64,000 bases of DNA from an uncultured Schlesneria sp. (lineage in GTDB: Bacteria; Planctomycetota; Planctomycetia; Planctomycetales; Planctomycetaceae): positions 1-64,000 of the forward strand of contig CAIQIR010000058.1 in assembly GCA_903871875.1 (NCBI GenBank), read 5' to 3'. Shown here piece by piece: positions 36,162-44,747 of the stretch. Position 1 is the stretch's first letter. Each line of letters begins with the position of its first letter. Both the position numbers and the translations under genes were made by a program. The notes beneath the pieces are model-generated. The model was not told the origin of the DNA, did not search any database, and saw only the letters and a program-made list of their open reading frames with translations.

Positions 36162-37181
36162 CTAAGCTCGGGGTTCTTCCTGCTTCTCGGGAAACAGCAT
36201 GCTGACACTCGTGCGGTCATGGATGGAACGAATGGCCGCGGCCATCAGATGCGACACCGAAACAACTTCAATATTGTGGGGCAGCGGATCGAACGAGTTT
36301 TCGATAGTGTCGGTGATGAACATACGCTTGATCTCGCTGTTGGCAATTCGGGCTGCTGCACCGCTCGACAGCACTCCGTGGGTGACACCGACGTAAATGT
36401 CTTTGGCGCCACGCAACTTCAATGTCTTCGCCATTTCAACCAGCGATCGTCCAGTGATCGTCAGATCATCTACGAGAAACACGTTCTTTCCCTGCACATC
36501 GCCGATCACTTCCAGAATCTGAACCGTTTCCGTGTGATCCGCGCGATGTTTATTTCCGATGACAACGGGCGCATTCAGCAGGCTGGCATACGCGGCCGCT
36601 CCCTTGGCGAAACCGACGTCAGGGCTGCACACCACCAAATCTGGCACGTTCAACGTTTTGAAGAAATTGACCAGCACGATCCGGCCATATAGATGATCGA
36701 CGGGGATGCGGAAAAACCCCTGAATCTGCGGGCTGTGCAAATCCATCGTCAACACTCGATCGGCCCCCGCCGCTTCGATGGCATCGGCGCAGACGCGTGC
36801 ACGAATGGAAACCCGGGGCTCGTCCTTCTTGTCACCCTGAGCATAACTGAAGAAGGGGATCACTGCCGTTACGTTCTGGGCACTCGCCCGTCGCGCCGCA
36901 TCGATCCAAAACAGCAACTCCATGAAGTTGTCGTTAACCGGATAGTGGCAGCCTTGCACGATGAAAACGTCTTTTCCACGCACGTTCTCTTTGATGCGAA
37001 CGAAGACATTCCCTTCACTGAAGATGTGGGCACGAGCCGGCGTCAGTGACACACCCAGTGTATTGGCAATGTTTTGGGCCAGTAATGGATTGCCAGTCCC
37101 CGCGATAATGGCCAAATCTCCCTGAGGAGCTTGGAATGACGCGATTCGCGGGCCGCCCCGATCGGGCCGCATGAAGTCCAT
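36162..37181 (-). CDS. prs: Ribose-phosphate pyrophosphokinase
   Basis: 339 aa with the ATG at 37181 (an ATG at 37172 is an alternative). Makes PRPP from ribose 5-phosphate and ATP. Typical features: FSEGNVFVRIKENVRGKD-type N-domain (FVRIKENVRG), the ribose-5-phosphate/metal segment LTMDLHSPQIQGFF and IPVDHLYG, and the tandem PRTase fold. The PRPP loop reads VDDLTITGRS instead of the usual VDDMIDTAGT, and DVGFAKGA replaces DAGGVKRA, so this is a divergent subtype. On the minus strand it follows pyrG after 155 bp, close to kdsB: a nucleotide-supply group. Confidence 0.9.
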   Translation of the reverse strand: MDFMRPDRGGPRIASFQAPQGDLAIIAGTGNPLLAQNIANTLGVSLTPARAHIFSEGNVFVRIKENVRGKDVFIVQGCHYPVNDNFMELLFWIDAARRASAQNVTAVIPFFSYAQGDKKDEPRVSIRARVCADAIEAAGADRVLTMDLHSPQIQGFFRIPVDHLYGRIVLVNFFKTLNVPDLVVCSPDVGFAKGAAAYASLLNAPVVIGNKHRADHTETVQILEVIGDVQGKNVFLVDDLTITGRSLVEMAKTLKLRGAKDIYVGVTHGVLSSGAAARIANSEIKRMFITDTIENSFDPLPHNIEVVSVSHLMAAAIRSIHDRTSVSMLFPEKQEEPRA

Positions 37182-37336
37182 TGACGAAATTCCAAAAAAA
37201 CTGCCACCGATCTCTGTGACGCATCGTGCCGTACGCACCACAATTGTGGCGGGCCAAGTGAGCGCGTGTCCAGAAACAACTTCACGATTTGCAAAACTGC
37301 CGGAAATCCACCGGCGGCCATTCCGGAAATCAGTGG

Positions 37337-38947
37337 TTACATCCGAGACTGATGCCGTTTGAGAGCCGCTTCGATGAATCCGAAAAAGAGCGGATGAGCT
37401 CGATTGGGCTTCGATTTGAATTCCGGATGGAATTGGACGGCCACGAACCAGGGGTGATTGGGCAGTTCAATCGCTTCCACCAGCTTGCCGCTGGGGCTAT
37501 TACCACAAAGCGACAAGCCTCCCTCCTCGAACCGCTGACGGTAGTTGGGGTTAAATTCGTAACGATGGCGATGTCGTTCGGAGATCTCGCGACTGCGATA
37601 AACCGCAGAAATCAACGAACCATCTTTCAGCAGGCACGGTTGAGCGCCCAATCGCATCGTTCCACCCTTTTCGTCGATGGTTCTTTGCTCTTCCAACAGA
37701 CAGATAACCGGATGCGGAGTATCACCTTCGAATTCGGTGCTGTTGGCGTCATCCAGGCCGATCTTGTGTCGGGCATACTCGATTACCGCGACTTGCATCC
37801 CCAGGCAGATGCCGAAGTAAGGAATGTTTTGCTCGCGTGCGTAACGAACAGCCTGAATCTTGCCTTCGATCCCGCGGTGTCCGAAGCCGCCAGGAACGAG
37901 CAGGCCATCGATTCCCGCCAATGCCTCTGACGCGTCCTGACGTTCGAGCAATTCAGCCTCGATTCGCTTGACGATAACCCGTGTCGAGTGGGCGAAACCG
38001 GCATGATCGAGTGCTTCATAGATCGATTTGTACGCGTCGCGATGCTCGATGTATTTCCCGACAACGGCGATGTTCACGTCATGCTTAGGATTTTTGATGC
38101 GATGAACAAGGTCTTCCCAATCGTCCATCGCGGACGGATTCGCTTGTATGTGAAGTTTTTCCAGGATCAGCTTATCCAAGCCGTATTCCACCAGTCCGAC
38201 AGGAACCTCGTAGATTGAGAATTCCTTGTCCTTTTCCTCGATGACCGCTCGCTTTTCGAGGTTACAGAACAACGCGATTTTGTCGGCATTCTCACGACCG
38301 AGCTCGCGTTCCGTCCGCACGATCAGAATGTCTGGCTGGATACCGATTTGCCGCAACTGCTGAACGCTGTGTTGTGTCGGCTTGGTCTTCAGTTCCTTGG
38401 CCGCCTTCAAATAAGGCACCAGCGTCAGATGGATGAACAGACAATTCTCGCGGCCGATATCGAGCGGAATCTGCCGGATCGCTTCGAAGAACGGCAGGCC
38501 CTCAATGTCACCGACGGTTCCACCCAATTCCGTAATGACAACATCCACATCAGGACTGGCCAAGCCACGCACAGCTGATTTGATCTCGTCGGTGATGTGA
38601 GGCACCACTTGCACGGTCTTGCCGAGATATTTTCCTTCCCGCTCTTTTTGAATCACCTTGGAATAAATTCGCCCCGAGGTGTAATTCGATTCTCGTGACA
38701 GCGGGCTATTGGTGAACCGTTCGTAGTGCCCCAGATCGAGATCGGTCTCGGAACCGTCGTCCAGCACATAGACTTCACCGTGCTGAAAGGGACTCATTGT
38801 CCCCGGGTCGACGTTGATGTACGGATCGAGTTTCTGCATCCGCACTCGCAGACCACGTCGTTCCAGAATCGTGCCGATCGAAGCGGACGTCAGCCCTTTT
38901 CCGAGCGAACTCACCACACCGCCAGTAACAAAAATATGCTTGGTCAT
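37337..38947 (-). CDS. pyrG: CTP synthase
   Basis: 536 aa. Amidates UTP to CTP using glutamine. N-terminal synthetase domain begins [17 protein letters not shown] (P-loop) and has the UTP-binding DLGHYERF and [13 protein letters not shown]-terminal class I glutaminase has the Cys nucleophile in GICLGMQ and His-Glu in VQFHPEF. All catalytic residues are present. Gene order kdsB-pyrG-prs on one strand links CTP supply to CMP-Kdo formation, as pyrG-kdsA neighbourhoods do in many Gram-negative bacteria. Confidence 0.97.
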   Translation of the reverse strand: MTKHIFVTGGVVSSLGKGLTSASIGTILERRGLRVRMQKLDPYINVDPGTMSPFQHGEVYVLDDGSETDLDLGHYERFTNSPLSRESNYTSGRIYSKVIQKEREGKYLGKTVQVVPHITDEIKSAVRGLASPDVDVVITELGGTVGDIEGLPFFEAIRQIPLDIGRENCLFIHLTLVPYLKAAKELKTKPTQHSVQQLRQIGIQPDILIVRTERELGRENADKIALFCNLEKRAVIEEKDKEFSIYEVPVGLVEYGLDKLILEKLHIQANPSAMDDWEDLVHRIKNPKHDVNIAVVGKYIEHRDAYKSIYEALDHAGFAHSTRVIVKRIEAELLERQDASEALAGIDGLLVPGGFGHRGIEGKIQAVRYAREQNIPYFGICLGMQVAVIEYARHKIGLDDANSTEFEGDTPHPVICLLEEQRTIDEKGGTMRLGAQPCLLKDGSLISAVYRSREISERHRHRYEFNPNYRQRFEEGGLSLCGNSPSGKLVEAIELPNHPWFVAVQFHPEFKSKPNRAHPLFFGFIEAALKRHQSRM

Positions 38948-39065
38948 TGAAAATCTTTTGATTGGAGGTCCAGACGCAAAAGGATCAAAACGAAAGGACC
39001 AACAAAACGGTGCCCTCGGGACAACTGAGATCCGTCATCCTTTCGCCTTTCTCCTCGCATCGATG

Positions 39066-39821
39066 CTAGCGGGGATTCGAGCGGAATCGTTCAACGAACC
39101 GAGCATAATCCTCGGGCGTGTCGATGCCAACCGAGTGATGATCAACGATCGCGACTTGAATGCGAGCGCCGGCTTCCAAAGCCCGCAATTGTTCGAGCTT
39201 TTCAAGCTTTTCAAGCCGTGACGGAGAAAGTTTCGTCAATTCAAACAGAAAATCGCGGCGGTAAGCATAAATGCCGATATGCTGCAACCACGGATGCTCG
39301 CTGACCAGAATTTCTTCGGGATCGCGATCTCGGCAAAACGGAATCGGCGATCTGCTGAAATAAAGGGCTCGACCGTCCCCACCCCGCACGACCTTCACGC
39401 ACGATGATGCTCGCACCTGATCCAGCGATTTCATCGGTGTTCCCAACGTCGCCATCTGAGCCGTCGGGCACTCAACAAGCGCCTGTACCACCGCATCAAT
39501 GTTCGCGGGATCAATTTCGGGTTCGTCACCCTGAATGTTCACAAAAATGTCGCCGTCAGCACAGCAACGCAACGCAACCTCAGCAATCCGGTCGGTTCCA
39601 CTGGGATGTTCGCCGGTTAATTCGCACCGCCCACCAAAACCTGCCACGGCCGAAGCAACCTCGTCACTATCCGCCGCAATGATCAAATGGCTCAGACTTT
39701 TCGCCTGTGATGCGGATTGCCAGGTGTATTCGAGTACCGTGCGGCCGGTTTCGGCCAGCAACAGCTTTCGTGGCAAACGGGTCGACTGCAAACGAGCGGG
39801 AATAATTCCGTAGACGTTCAT
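39066..39821 (-). CDS. kdsB: 3-deoxy-manno-octulosonate cytidylyltransferase
   Basis: 251 aa. Activates Kdo with CTP to CMP-Kdo for lipopolysaccharide core synthesis. Family motifs: GIIPARLQSTRLPRKLL at the N-terminus, HPSGTDRIAEV, VNIQGDEPEI (metal site), YFSRSPIPF and the C-terminal GIDTPEDYARF. It implies that this organism makes Kdo-containing LPS, consistent with a Gram-negative-type envelope in planctomycetes. pyrG follows after 118 bp on the same strand. Confidence 0.96.
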   Translation of the reverse strand: MNVYGIIPARLQSTRLPRKLLLAETGRTVLEYTWQSASQAKSLSHLIIAADSDEVASAVAGFGGRCELTGEHPSGTDRIAEVALRCCADGDIFVNIQGDEPEIDPANIDAVVQALVECPTAQMATLGTPMKSLDQVRASSCVKVVRGGDGRALYFSRSPIPFCRDRDPEEILVSEHPWLQHIGIYAYRRDFLFELTKLSPSRLEKLEKLEQLRALEAGARIQVAIVDHHSVGIDTPEDYARFVERFRSNPR

Positions 39822-40137
39822 AATTTGCCGTGCCGTACTAACTGGACAGAGGTTCGATCAACAGGATTGCCTGGAAACTTGACCACGCAACTCCGGGAAC
39901 GATAACAACGCCACCACGATCACTCAACGGCTTCTGGATTCGATCGCCGGATCCCCGCAGTCATCACAATCTGAATATTTGATGAACCTTCGTTTTATGA
40001 AAGATCGTGCCGACTTGACGGGACAAGCAAGATCCGACGTTGTACGATAACAGCCCCCGAGGCAACCTCGGTTTGACATGGACGACCTCCTGCAAACGGA
40101 CACTTGCGAACATGACTGCCAATAAGGTCGGTTCCCG
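39822..40137. other. Divergent region kdsB/dnaA
   Basis: 316 bp upstream of dnaA. No consensus DnaA boxes were found here, in contrast to the downstream side. A small hairpin CCGAGG-CAA-CCTCGG (40057-40071) is followed by TTGACA (40073-40078) without a clear -10. AAGG (40124-40127) is the likely ribosome site of dnaA. Confidence 0.45.
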
Positions 40138-41202
40138 ATGTTCGAAGAATTGCTCAAGACGAGCAAATCGGCGCTCCAGGGTGTCGATACGTATCTGTCT
40201 TTCGCTGAAAACAGGCTCGGCCAGGCTGCAGTAACTCGCCTTCACCCGTCTCGCCAGGCAGCGCTCTTTGGTTCGATTACGCTGATCTACGGTCCCTCGG
40301 GCGTGGGCAAAACTCACCTTGCCCTGTCGACGCTGAACGAATCGACTCGTCGACATCCCCGTTTAAAATTTGCTTATGCGACGGTCAAAAGCCTGTGCGA
40401 CATGATGCAAATGGCTGAAGAACGCCAGTCCCTGGCTGAGTTGCTCGAACAATTCCAAACACTGGATGTCCTGGTCTGCGAAGACCTGCACGAGTTGGAA
40501 CAGAACCCAATGTCGCAACCCTGGTTCGTGATGCTGATCGAATCACTGGGAGAAAGTTTGACACAGATTCTGATGACATCGCGAAAACCCGCTGGAGAAA
40601 TTCGACCGCTGGATCAGCGCCTGGTTAGTCGCTGCCACGGTGGCCTTTGTGTTTCGATGCCCCTGCCCAGTCTCGAAAGCCGCGTCCAATTGTTCCAGCA
40701 TTGGTTTCGAGAGCTCCGATTGCCGATCCTAAAACCATTTGTCGCCTCAGCTCGATTTCTCGCCGAACGACTTCCTTTGACACCACGCGAACTCCGTAAG
40801 GCGGTCCAGGATCTCGCTGCACGGCAATCCCGGCGACCAACTCCGATTGATGTTGCCTACCTGGAACGCTGGCTGAATAAGGAAGATCGAACCCCGCGTC
40901 TGTCGTTTGAAGCGATTGTCTTTCAAGTCGCACAAGAGTTTGGTGTCGAACCGACGGAAATCCGCTCTCGTTCCCGTCAACAGGGTTTGGCTGTTCCGCG
41001 GCAATGTGCCATGTGGCTGGCCCGCGAACTGACCGGCCGACCACTGGAACAGATCGGTGAATATTTCGATCGATCACATACCACGGTGTCGCACAGTCTG
41101 TCGCGCTTAAAGGAATTGATGCCGACAATTCCTTCGCTTCGCCAACAGGTTCATAAACTGCAACAACGCTTGAAAGAACTGCCTCGCGAAGACTGTGCAT
41201 AA
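40138..41202 (+). CDS. dnaA: Chromosomal replication initiator DnaA, short form lacking domain I
   Basis: 354 aa, against about 440-470 for typical DnaA. AAA+ domain III begins almost at once: Walker A GPSGVGKT at 52-59, Walker B DVLVCEDLHE (Glu115-Asp116 in place of the usual Asp-Asp), sensor I ILMTSRKP, and the arginine-finger region RLVSRCHGG. Domain IV is intact with the DNA-binding signature RSHTTVSHS (residues 312-320; usual form RDHTTVLHA). The in-frame TAA at 40123-40125 rules out a longer N-terminus, so domains I and II (helicase and DiaA contact, linker) are missing. DnaA opens oriC; the boxes start at this gene's stop codon. Confidence 0.9.
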   Translation: MFEELLKTSKSALQGVDTYLSFAENRLGQAAVTRLHPSRQAALFGSITLIYGPSGVGKTHLALSTLNESTRRHPRLKFAYATVKSLCDMMQMAEERQSLAELLEQFQTLDVLVCEDLHELEQNPMSQPWFVMLIESLGESLTQILMTSRKPAGEIRPLDQRLVSRCHGGLCVSMPLPSLESRVQLFQHWFRELRLPILKPFVASARFLAERLPLTPRELRKAVQDLAARQSRRPTPIDVAYLERWLNKEDRTPRLSFEAIVFQVAQEFGVEPTEIRSRSRQQGLAVPRQCAMWLARELTGRPLEQIGEYFDRSHTTVSHSLSRLKELMPTIPSLRQQVHKLQQRLKELPREDCA

Positions 41203-41495
41203 CCTGTGGATGACCTGTGGATGACTGTCGATGAATCGGCCTGGTTATGAACACCGACCGCCAACAATTCCGGCCCTTCGTTGATAACTCGACCAAACAA
41301 CACCCGTTTCCCACACGGTTGTCGACGTGCTGTCGGCGAGGAATCCACAGTCACTAAATGTGGATTCCAAATCTTAAAGTTTCTGATCAGTTCAAGTTCC
41401 GTCATCACCTGAACTGACAATCCACATTTCCAAGGCTTCTCTAATAAGACTGCTACGATAAATTATCTCAGTAAAGAAGAAAGAAGAGCGGACAG
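41194..41495. other. Candidate chromosomal origin of replication (oriC)
   Basis: Starting in the dnaA stop codon there is TGTGCATAA (41194-41202), the exact complement of the DnaA box TTATNCACA. Then come TGTGGATGA at 41205 and again at 41216 (one mismatch each), and a weaker TGTCGATGA at 41226: spacing 11, 11 and 10 bp, one helical turn. Further sites are TTATGAACA (41245), an inverted pair GGAATCCACA (41340-41349) / TGTGGATTCC (41359-41368), and CAATCCACA (41418). An AT-richer stretch with the palindrome GATAAATTATC (41457-41467) near 41436-41480 could be the unwinding element. It lies between the convergent dnaA and gltX genes. Confidence 0.75.
41340..41368. repeat. Inverted pair of DnaA-box-like sites
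   Basis: GGAATCCACA and TGTGGATTCC are perfect 10-bp inverted arms separated by GTCACTAAA. Each arm contains the ATCCACA core of a DnaA box, so paired binding by initiator molecules is plausible. Confidence 0.6.
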
Positions 41496-41509
41496 AACCC
41501 TCAACGAAC

Positions 41510-43084
41510 TTAGACTCGATTCAATGCTCGCTCGACTCTTCGCAACGAGCTGTCTCGCCCCAAAATTGCCAAGGCATCGAACAGTCCGATGCCGACTGAT
41601 TTTCCGGTCACGGCGACTCGCAAAGCATGAACGATCTGTCCGATCTTAATGCCCTGGCTTTCAACGAAGTCGTGTACCAGCTTGTCGAGCGTTGGAGCAT
41701 CGTAAGGTTCAATCACGGCCAATTGTTCTCGAATGGACTTCAGCAAACCGACCGCTTCCGTCGCATCGCGAAGACGTTGTTGAAAAGGCTTCTCGTCAAA
41801 CGGCATCGCGTCGTCAGCGATGAAGAATTCCTTGTAATCGAGAATGTCACTGAAAATCCGCAGTCGATCAGCAACAGCCCCAATCACACGGCCCACAGTT
41901 GAACGGACGGCATGATCAACGTCTGCAGGAATCAATTTGGCCTTGGTCAAATAAGGCAGACAGCCATCGATCTTTTCTTCGATGGAAAGCTGATTCATCC
42001 AATGCTGCTGAAAGGATTGCAGTTTTTCGGGATCGAAACCGGCTGGCGCTTTCACGATTCGTTCGAGTGTGAAGTTTTGAACGACTTCCGCCAGTGACAT
42101 AAATTCAGTTGTTCCATCGAGTGACCAGCCAAGTCGTGACAGCGCGTTCAGGATGCCGGCAGGCAGGTAACCCAGTCGTTCGTAATACTCCACCATAACC
42201 GGGTTCAGCGTTTTGGAATCACCGACGCCAATTTGTGGGAAGACCTCGTCTGCTCGTTCGAACATTTTCTTTAGTTGCGGGCTGGTTCGCAGTTTTTCGA
42301 CATCTCGCTTGCTGAGCTTTTTGGTCGAACCTGGAGCCGTGATGAACGGGATATGTGCGAAAACCGGCATCGGATTTTCGAGTGCCAAGTGAATCAAGGC
42401 CTGGACGGGCGTGTTGGCTAGATGTTCTTCTGCTCGAATGATATGGGTGATTTGCATCTGGCCGTCGTCGACGACAGTAGCAAAGTTGTAAAGAAACGAG
42501 CCATTGCTGCGCATGATGACCGGGTCGGGCATCAGTGAGCAATCCCATTCCACGTGCCCGCGAACGGCATCGTCGATAGCGATCTTCTGGTCGCGTGGGA
42601 TCAAAAACCGAACGACAAACGGTCGCTCATTGGCTTCCAGTTGTTGTCGTTCGGCATCGGTTAACTCAAGTGACCGGCGAACGTTGACGTAGGTCCGTTT
42701 GGCAGCTTCGGCCTGTTTGCGATCATCAGCGATCACTTCTGGTGGATCGAAATCTTTGAATGCTTTCCCCGACGCCAGCAACTTGTCGACAGCCGCCTGG
42801 TAAAGAGGGGTTCGTTTGGATTGGTAATATGGTTCAAAGGGACCACCGACTTTAGGGCCTTCGTCCCAAGTCAGACCCAGCCATTCGAACGCCCGGAAAA
42901 TCGGGTCAAGTGCCGCTTCAACATTGCGTTCCTGATCGGTATCGTCGATCCTCAGAATGAATGTGCCACCCATGTGGCGAGCCCACAACCAAGCAAATAA
43001 AGCGGTTCGCATCCCACCAATATGCATGTAGCCAGTGGGACTGGGGGCAAATCGAGTTCGAACAGGTACGGTCATCAGCGACAT
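41510..43084 (-). CDS. gltX: Glutamyl-tRNA synthetase
   Basis: 524 aa. Class I aminoacyl-tRNA synthetase. HIGH motif as FAPSPTGYMHIGGMRTALF near the N-terminus, DDTDQERN, the tRNA/Glu recognition segment, and the KMSKS loop as STKKLSKRD. The C-terminal anticodon-binding part is complete. The start at 43084 (MSLMTVPVRT) is chosen over an upstream extension of 14 codons; an ATG at 43075 is also possible. No GatCAB gene is adjacent, so discrimination versus tRNA-Gln charging cannot be judged. Confidence 0.95.
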   Translation of the reverse strand: MSLMTVPVRTRFAPSPTGYMHIGGMRTALFAWLWARHMGGTFILRIDDTDQERNVEAALDPIFRAFEWLGLTWDEGPKVGGPFEPYYQSKRTPLYQAAVDKLLASGKAFKDFDPPEVIADDRKQAEAAKRTYVNVRRSLELTDAERQQLEANERPFVVRFLIPRDQKIAIDDAVRGHVEWDCSLMPDPVIMRSNGSFLYNFATVVDDGQMQITHIIRAEEHLANTPVQALIHLALENPMPVFAHIPFITAPGSTKKLSKRDVEKLRTSPQLKKMFERADEVFPQIGVGDSKTLNPVMVEYYERLGYLPAGILNALSRLGWSLDGTTEFMSLAEVVQNFTLERIVKAPAGFDPEKLQSFQQHWMNQLSIEEKIDGCLPYLTKAKLIPADVDHAVRSTVGRVIGAVADRLRIFSDILDYKEFFIADDAMPFDEKPFQQRLRDATEAVGLLKSIREQLAVIEPYDAPTLDKLVHDFVESQGIKIGQIVHALRVAVTGKSVGIGLFDALAILGRDSSLRRVERALNRV

Positions 43085-43365
43085 TCTCTCAAGTGACGAA
43101 ACGAGCACGAAAGTTCCTTGGGGCATTCTCGCGATTTACGCCCCCCCGTACACTGTGCGGACTTTACAAATTTGGCATTCCAGGTTGAGTCCGATCTCAA
43201 TGGGCAACATCGGTGCTTCTACTTGTGGCTGTCTGACCCTACCCTGTTTGTGGTTGTCGACCAATCGTCTCGGAACGCTCAACGATTTCAAAGGATTGGA
43301 ATCCCGAATGGCCTATTCTTGGATTCGTGATTGAAAGTCCAGAAGTGATTGATCAGGATACCGAA

Positions 43366-44670
43366 ATGAATCACAAAACCCTCTCACTGCTGTCATTGGT
43401 CCTGTCAGTTTGTCTGCTTGGATTGGAGACATGCCCACTGTCCGCCCAGGGAACAGCGGTGTCGGTCAGTCTCGAGATTCCAGACAAGGATGACGGACTT
43501 CCCGGTGCCGGTCCGATTCGTCGGCAGGATTGGTTTCGCGGCCTTTGGAATCAACGACGGACTGAATGGGCCAAGCGTGTTCCACAGGACCAGAAGGCGT
43601 TGGTATTTGTCGGAGATTCGATCACCCATGGTTGGGGTGATGATTTCGGCGGCAGTTTTCCTGAGGTTAAAGTCGCGAATCGAGGAATCGGTGGTGACAC
43701 GACACGCGGCATGTTGATTCGATTGAAAGAAGATGTGTTGGCGCTCAATCCGTCAGGCGTTGTGCTGTTGATGGGGACAAACGACCTCGAAGAAAATGCG
43801 GATCCCGAGACGATTACCGGGAACCTGAAACTGATCATCGCGGAATTGAAGAAGTATGATCCGAAAATGCCGGTGATTCTTTGTCAGGTTTTTCCGAGTT
43901 CCGAGACGAAAAAACGTCCTGCGGACAAAATCAAACAACTCAACAAGTTGTATGCCGCCGCAGTTAAAGGCGATGCACAAGTGACTTTGGTGGAAACATG
44001 GCCATTGTTCGCCAACGAGCAAGGCGACGCCAAAGAAGCGGAATTTCCTGATCTGTTGCACCCGAACAAACTGGGATATGCCAAATGGGCTGCCGCCTTA
44101 CGGCCGATTCTGGCGACTTTGGATTTCCTGGAAACCACGGATGACAATTTCGCTGTCGAATCCGGTTTTGTGAGTTTGTTTAACGGCAAAGATTTGACTG
44201 GTTGGGGATTCCGCGACCAGAAAACGATGGAACCACAAGGTGTTTTCGACGGCAAACCGGTCAGCAGCGATGGTCGATATGTGGCCAAACATGGTCGGGT
44301 GGTTGTCACAACGCCTCCGGAAGGACGTCGTGTCGAACAGATGTGGACGACGCGTGAATTTCCCAAGGACTTTGTGCTGAAATTGGAATTCCGAGCCACA
44401 CCGAATGCCGACAGCGGGGTCTTTATTCGGAAGCCACAACTGCAGTGTCGCGATTATCCACTCGCCGGGCCTTACAAGAGCCTGAGCCAATACCGACCCC
44501 AGGATTGGAACGAGTTGGTCGTGACGGTCAAAGATAATGTTGCTCACTGCACATGCAACGGTGAAGTCTTGGAAGAGGCTTTGAAGCTGCCAACGACTGG
44601 TCCGATCGGTCTGGAAGGTGACAGCGGTCAAATGGAATACCGCCGCATTCGAATCATGGAACAGCCGTAA
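43366..44670 (+). CDS. SGNH hydrolase fused to DUF1080 domain
   Basis: 434 aa. The ATG at 43366 has AGGA 8 nt upstream and begins a signal peptide ending near LSAQG. Residues about 55-255 are an SGNH/GDSL hydrolase: FVGDSITHGW (Ser nucleophile), NRGIGGDTTRG (Gly block), LLMGTNDLEEN (Asn block) and DLLHPNKLGY (Asp/His). Residues about 270-432 are a DUF1080 domain with VSLFNGKDLTGWGF, FVLKLEFRATPNADSGVFI and QDWNELVVTVK. Such proteins are exported esterases or acetylhydrolases on carbohydrates, with DUF1080 binding or processing the sugar part. The combination is inferred to act on an acylated polysaccharide. Confidence 0.9.
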   Translation: MNHKTLSLLSLVLSVCLLGLETCPLSAQGTAVSVSLEIPDKDDGLPGAGPIRRQDWFRGLWNQRRTEWAKRVPQDQKALVFVGDSITHGWGDDFGGSFPEVKVANRGIGGDTTRGMLIRLKEDVLALNPSGVVLLMGTNDLEENADPETITGNLKLIIAELKKYDPKMPVILCQVFPSSETKKRPADKIKQLNKLYAAAVKGDAQVTLVETWPLFANEQGDAKEAEFPDLLHPNKLGYAKWAAALRPILATLDFLETTDDNFAVESGFVSLFNGKDLTGWGFRDQKTMEPQGVFDGKPVSSDGRYVAKHGRVVVTTPPEGRRVEQMWTTREFPKDFVLKLEFRATPNADSGVFIRKPQLQCRDYPLAGPYKSLSQYRPQDWNELVVTVKDNVAHCTCNGEVLEEALKLPTTGPIGLEGDSGQMEYRRIRIMEQP

Positions 44671-44747
44671 CAATCAGCTGCGACCGGTGTTTGCCCGTGG
44701 AATTTGCAAAACGGTACGTACCCGCTGGACTGTGTTGTTTTTGATTT

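Noticed and set aside
39836-39880. Possible tRNA because of a GGTTCGATC stretch
   Set aside because: No acceptor stem or anticodon arm can be paired around it.
39822-40137. Origin upstream of dnaA
   Set aside because: No DnaA-box matches with fewer than two mismatches were found there, while several lie on the downstream side.
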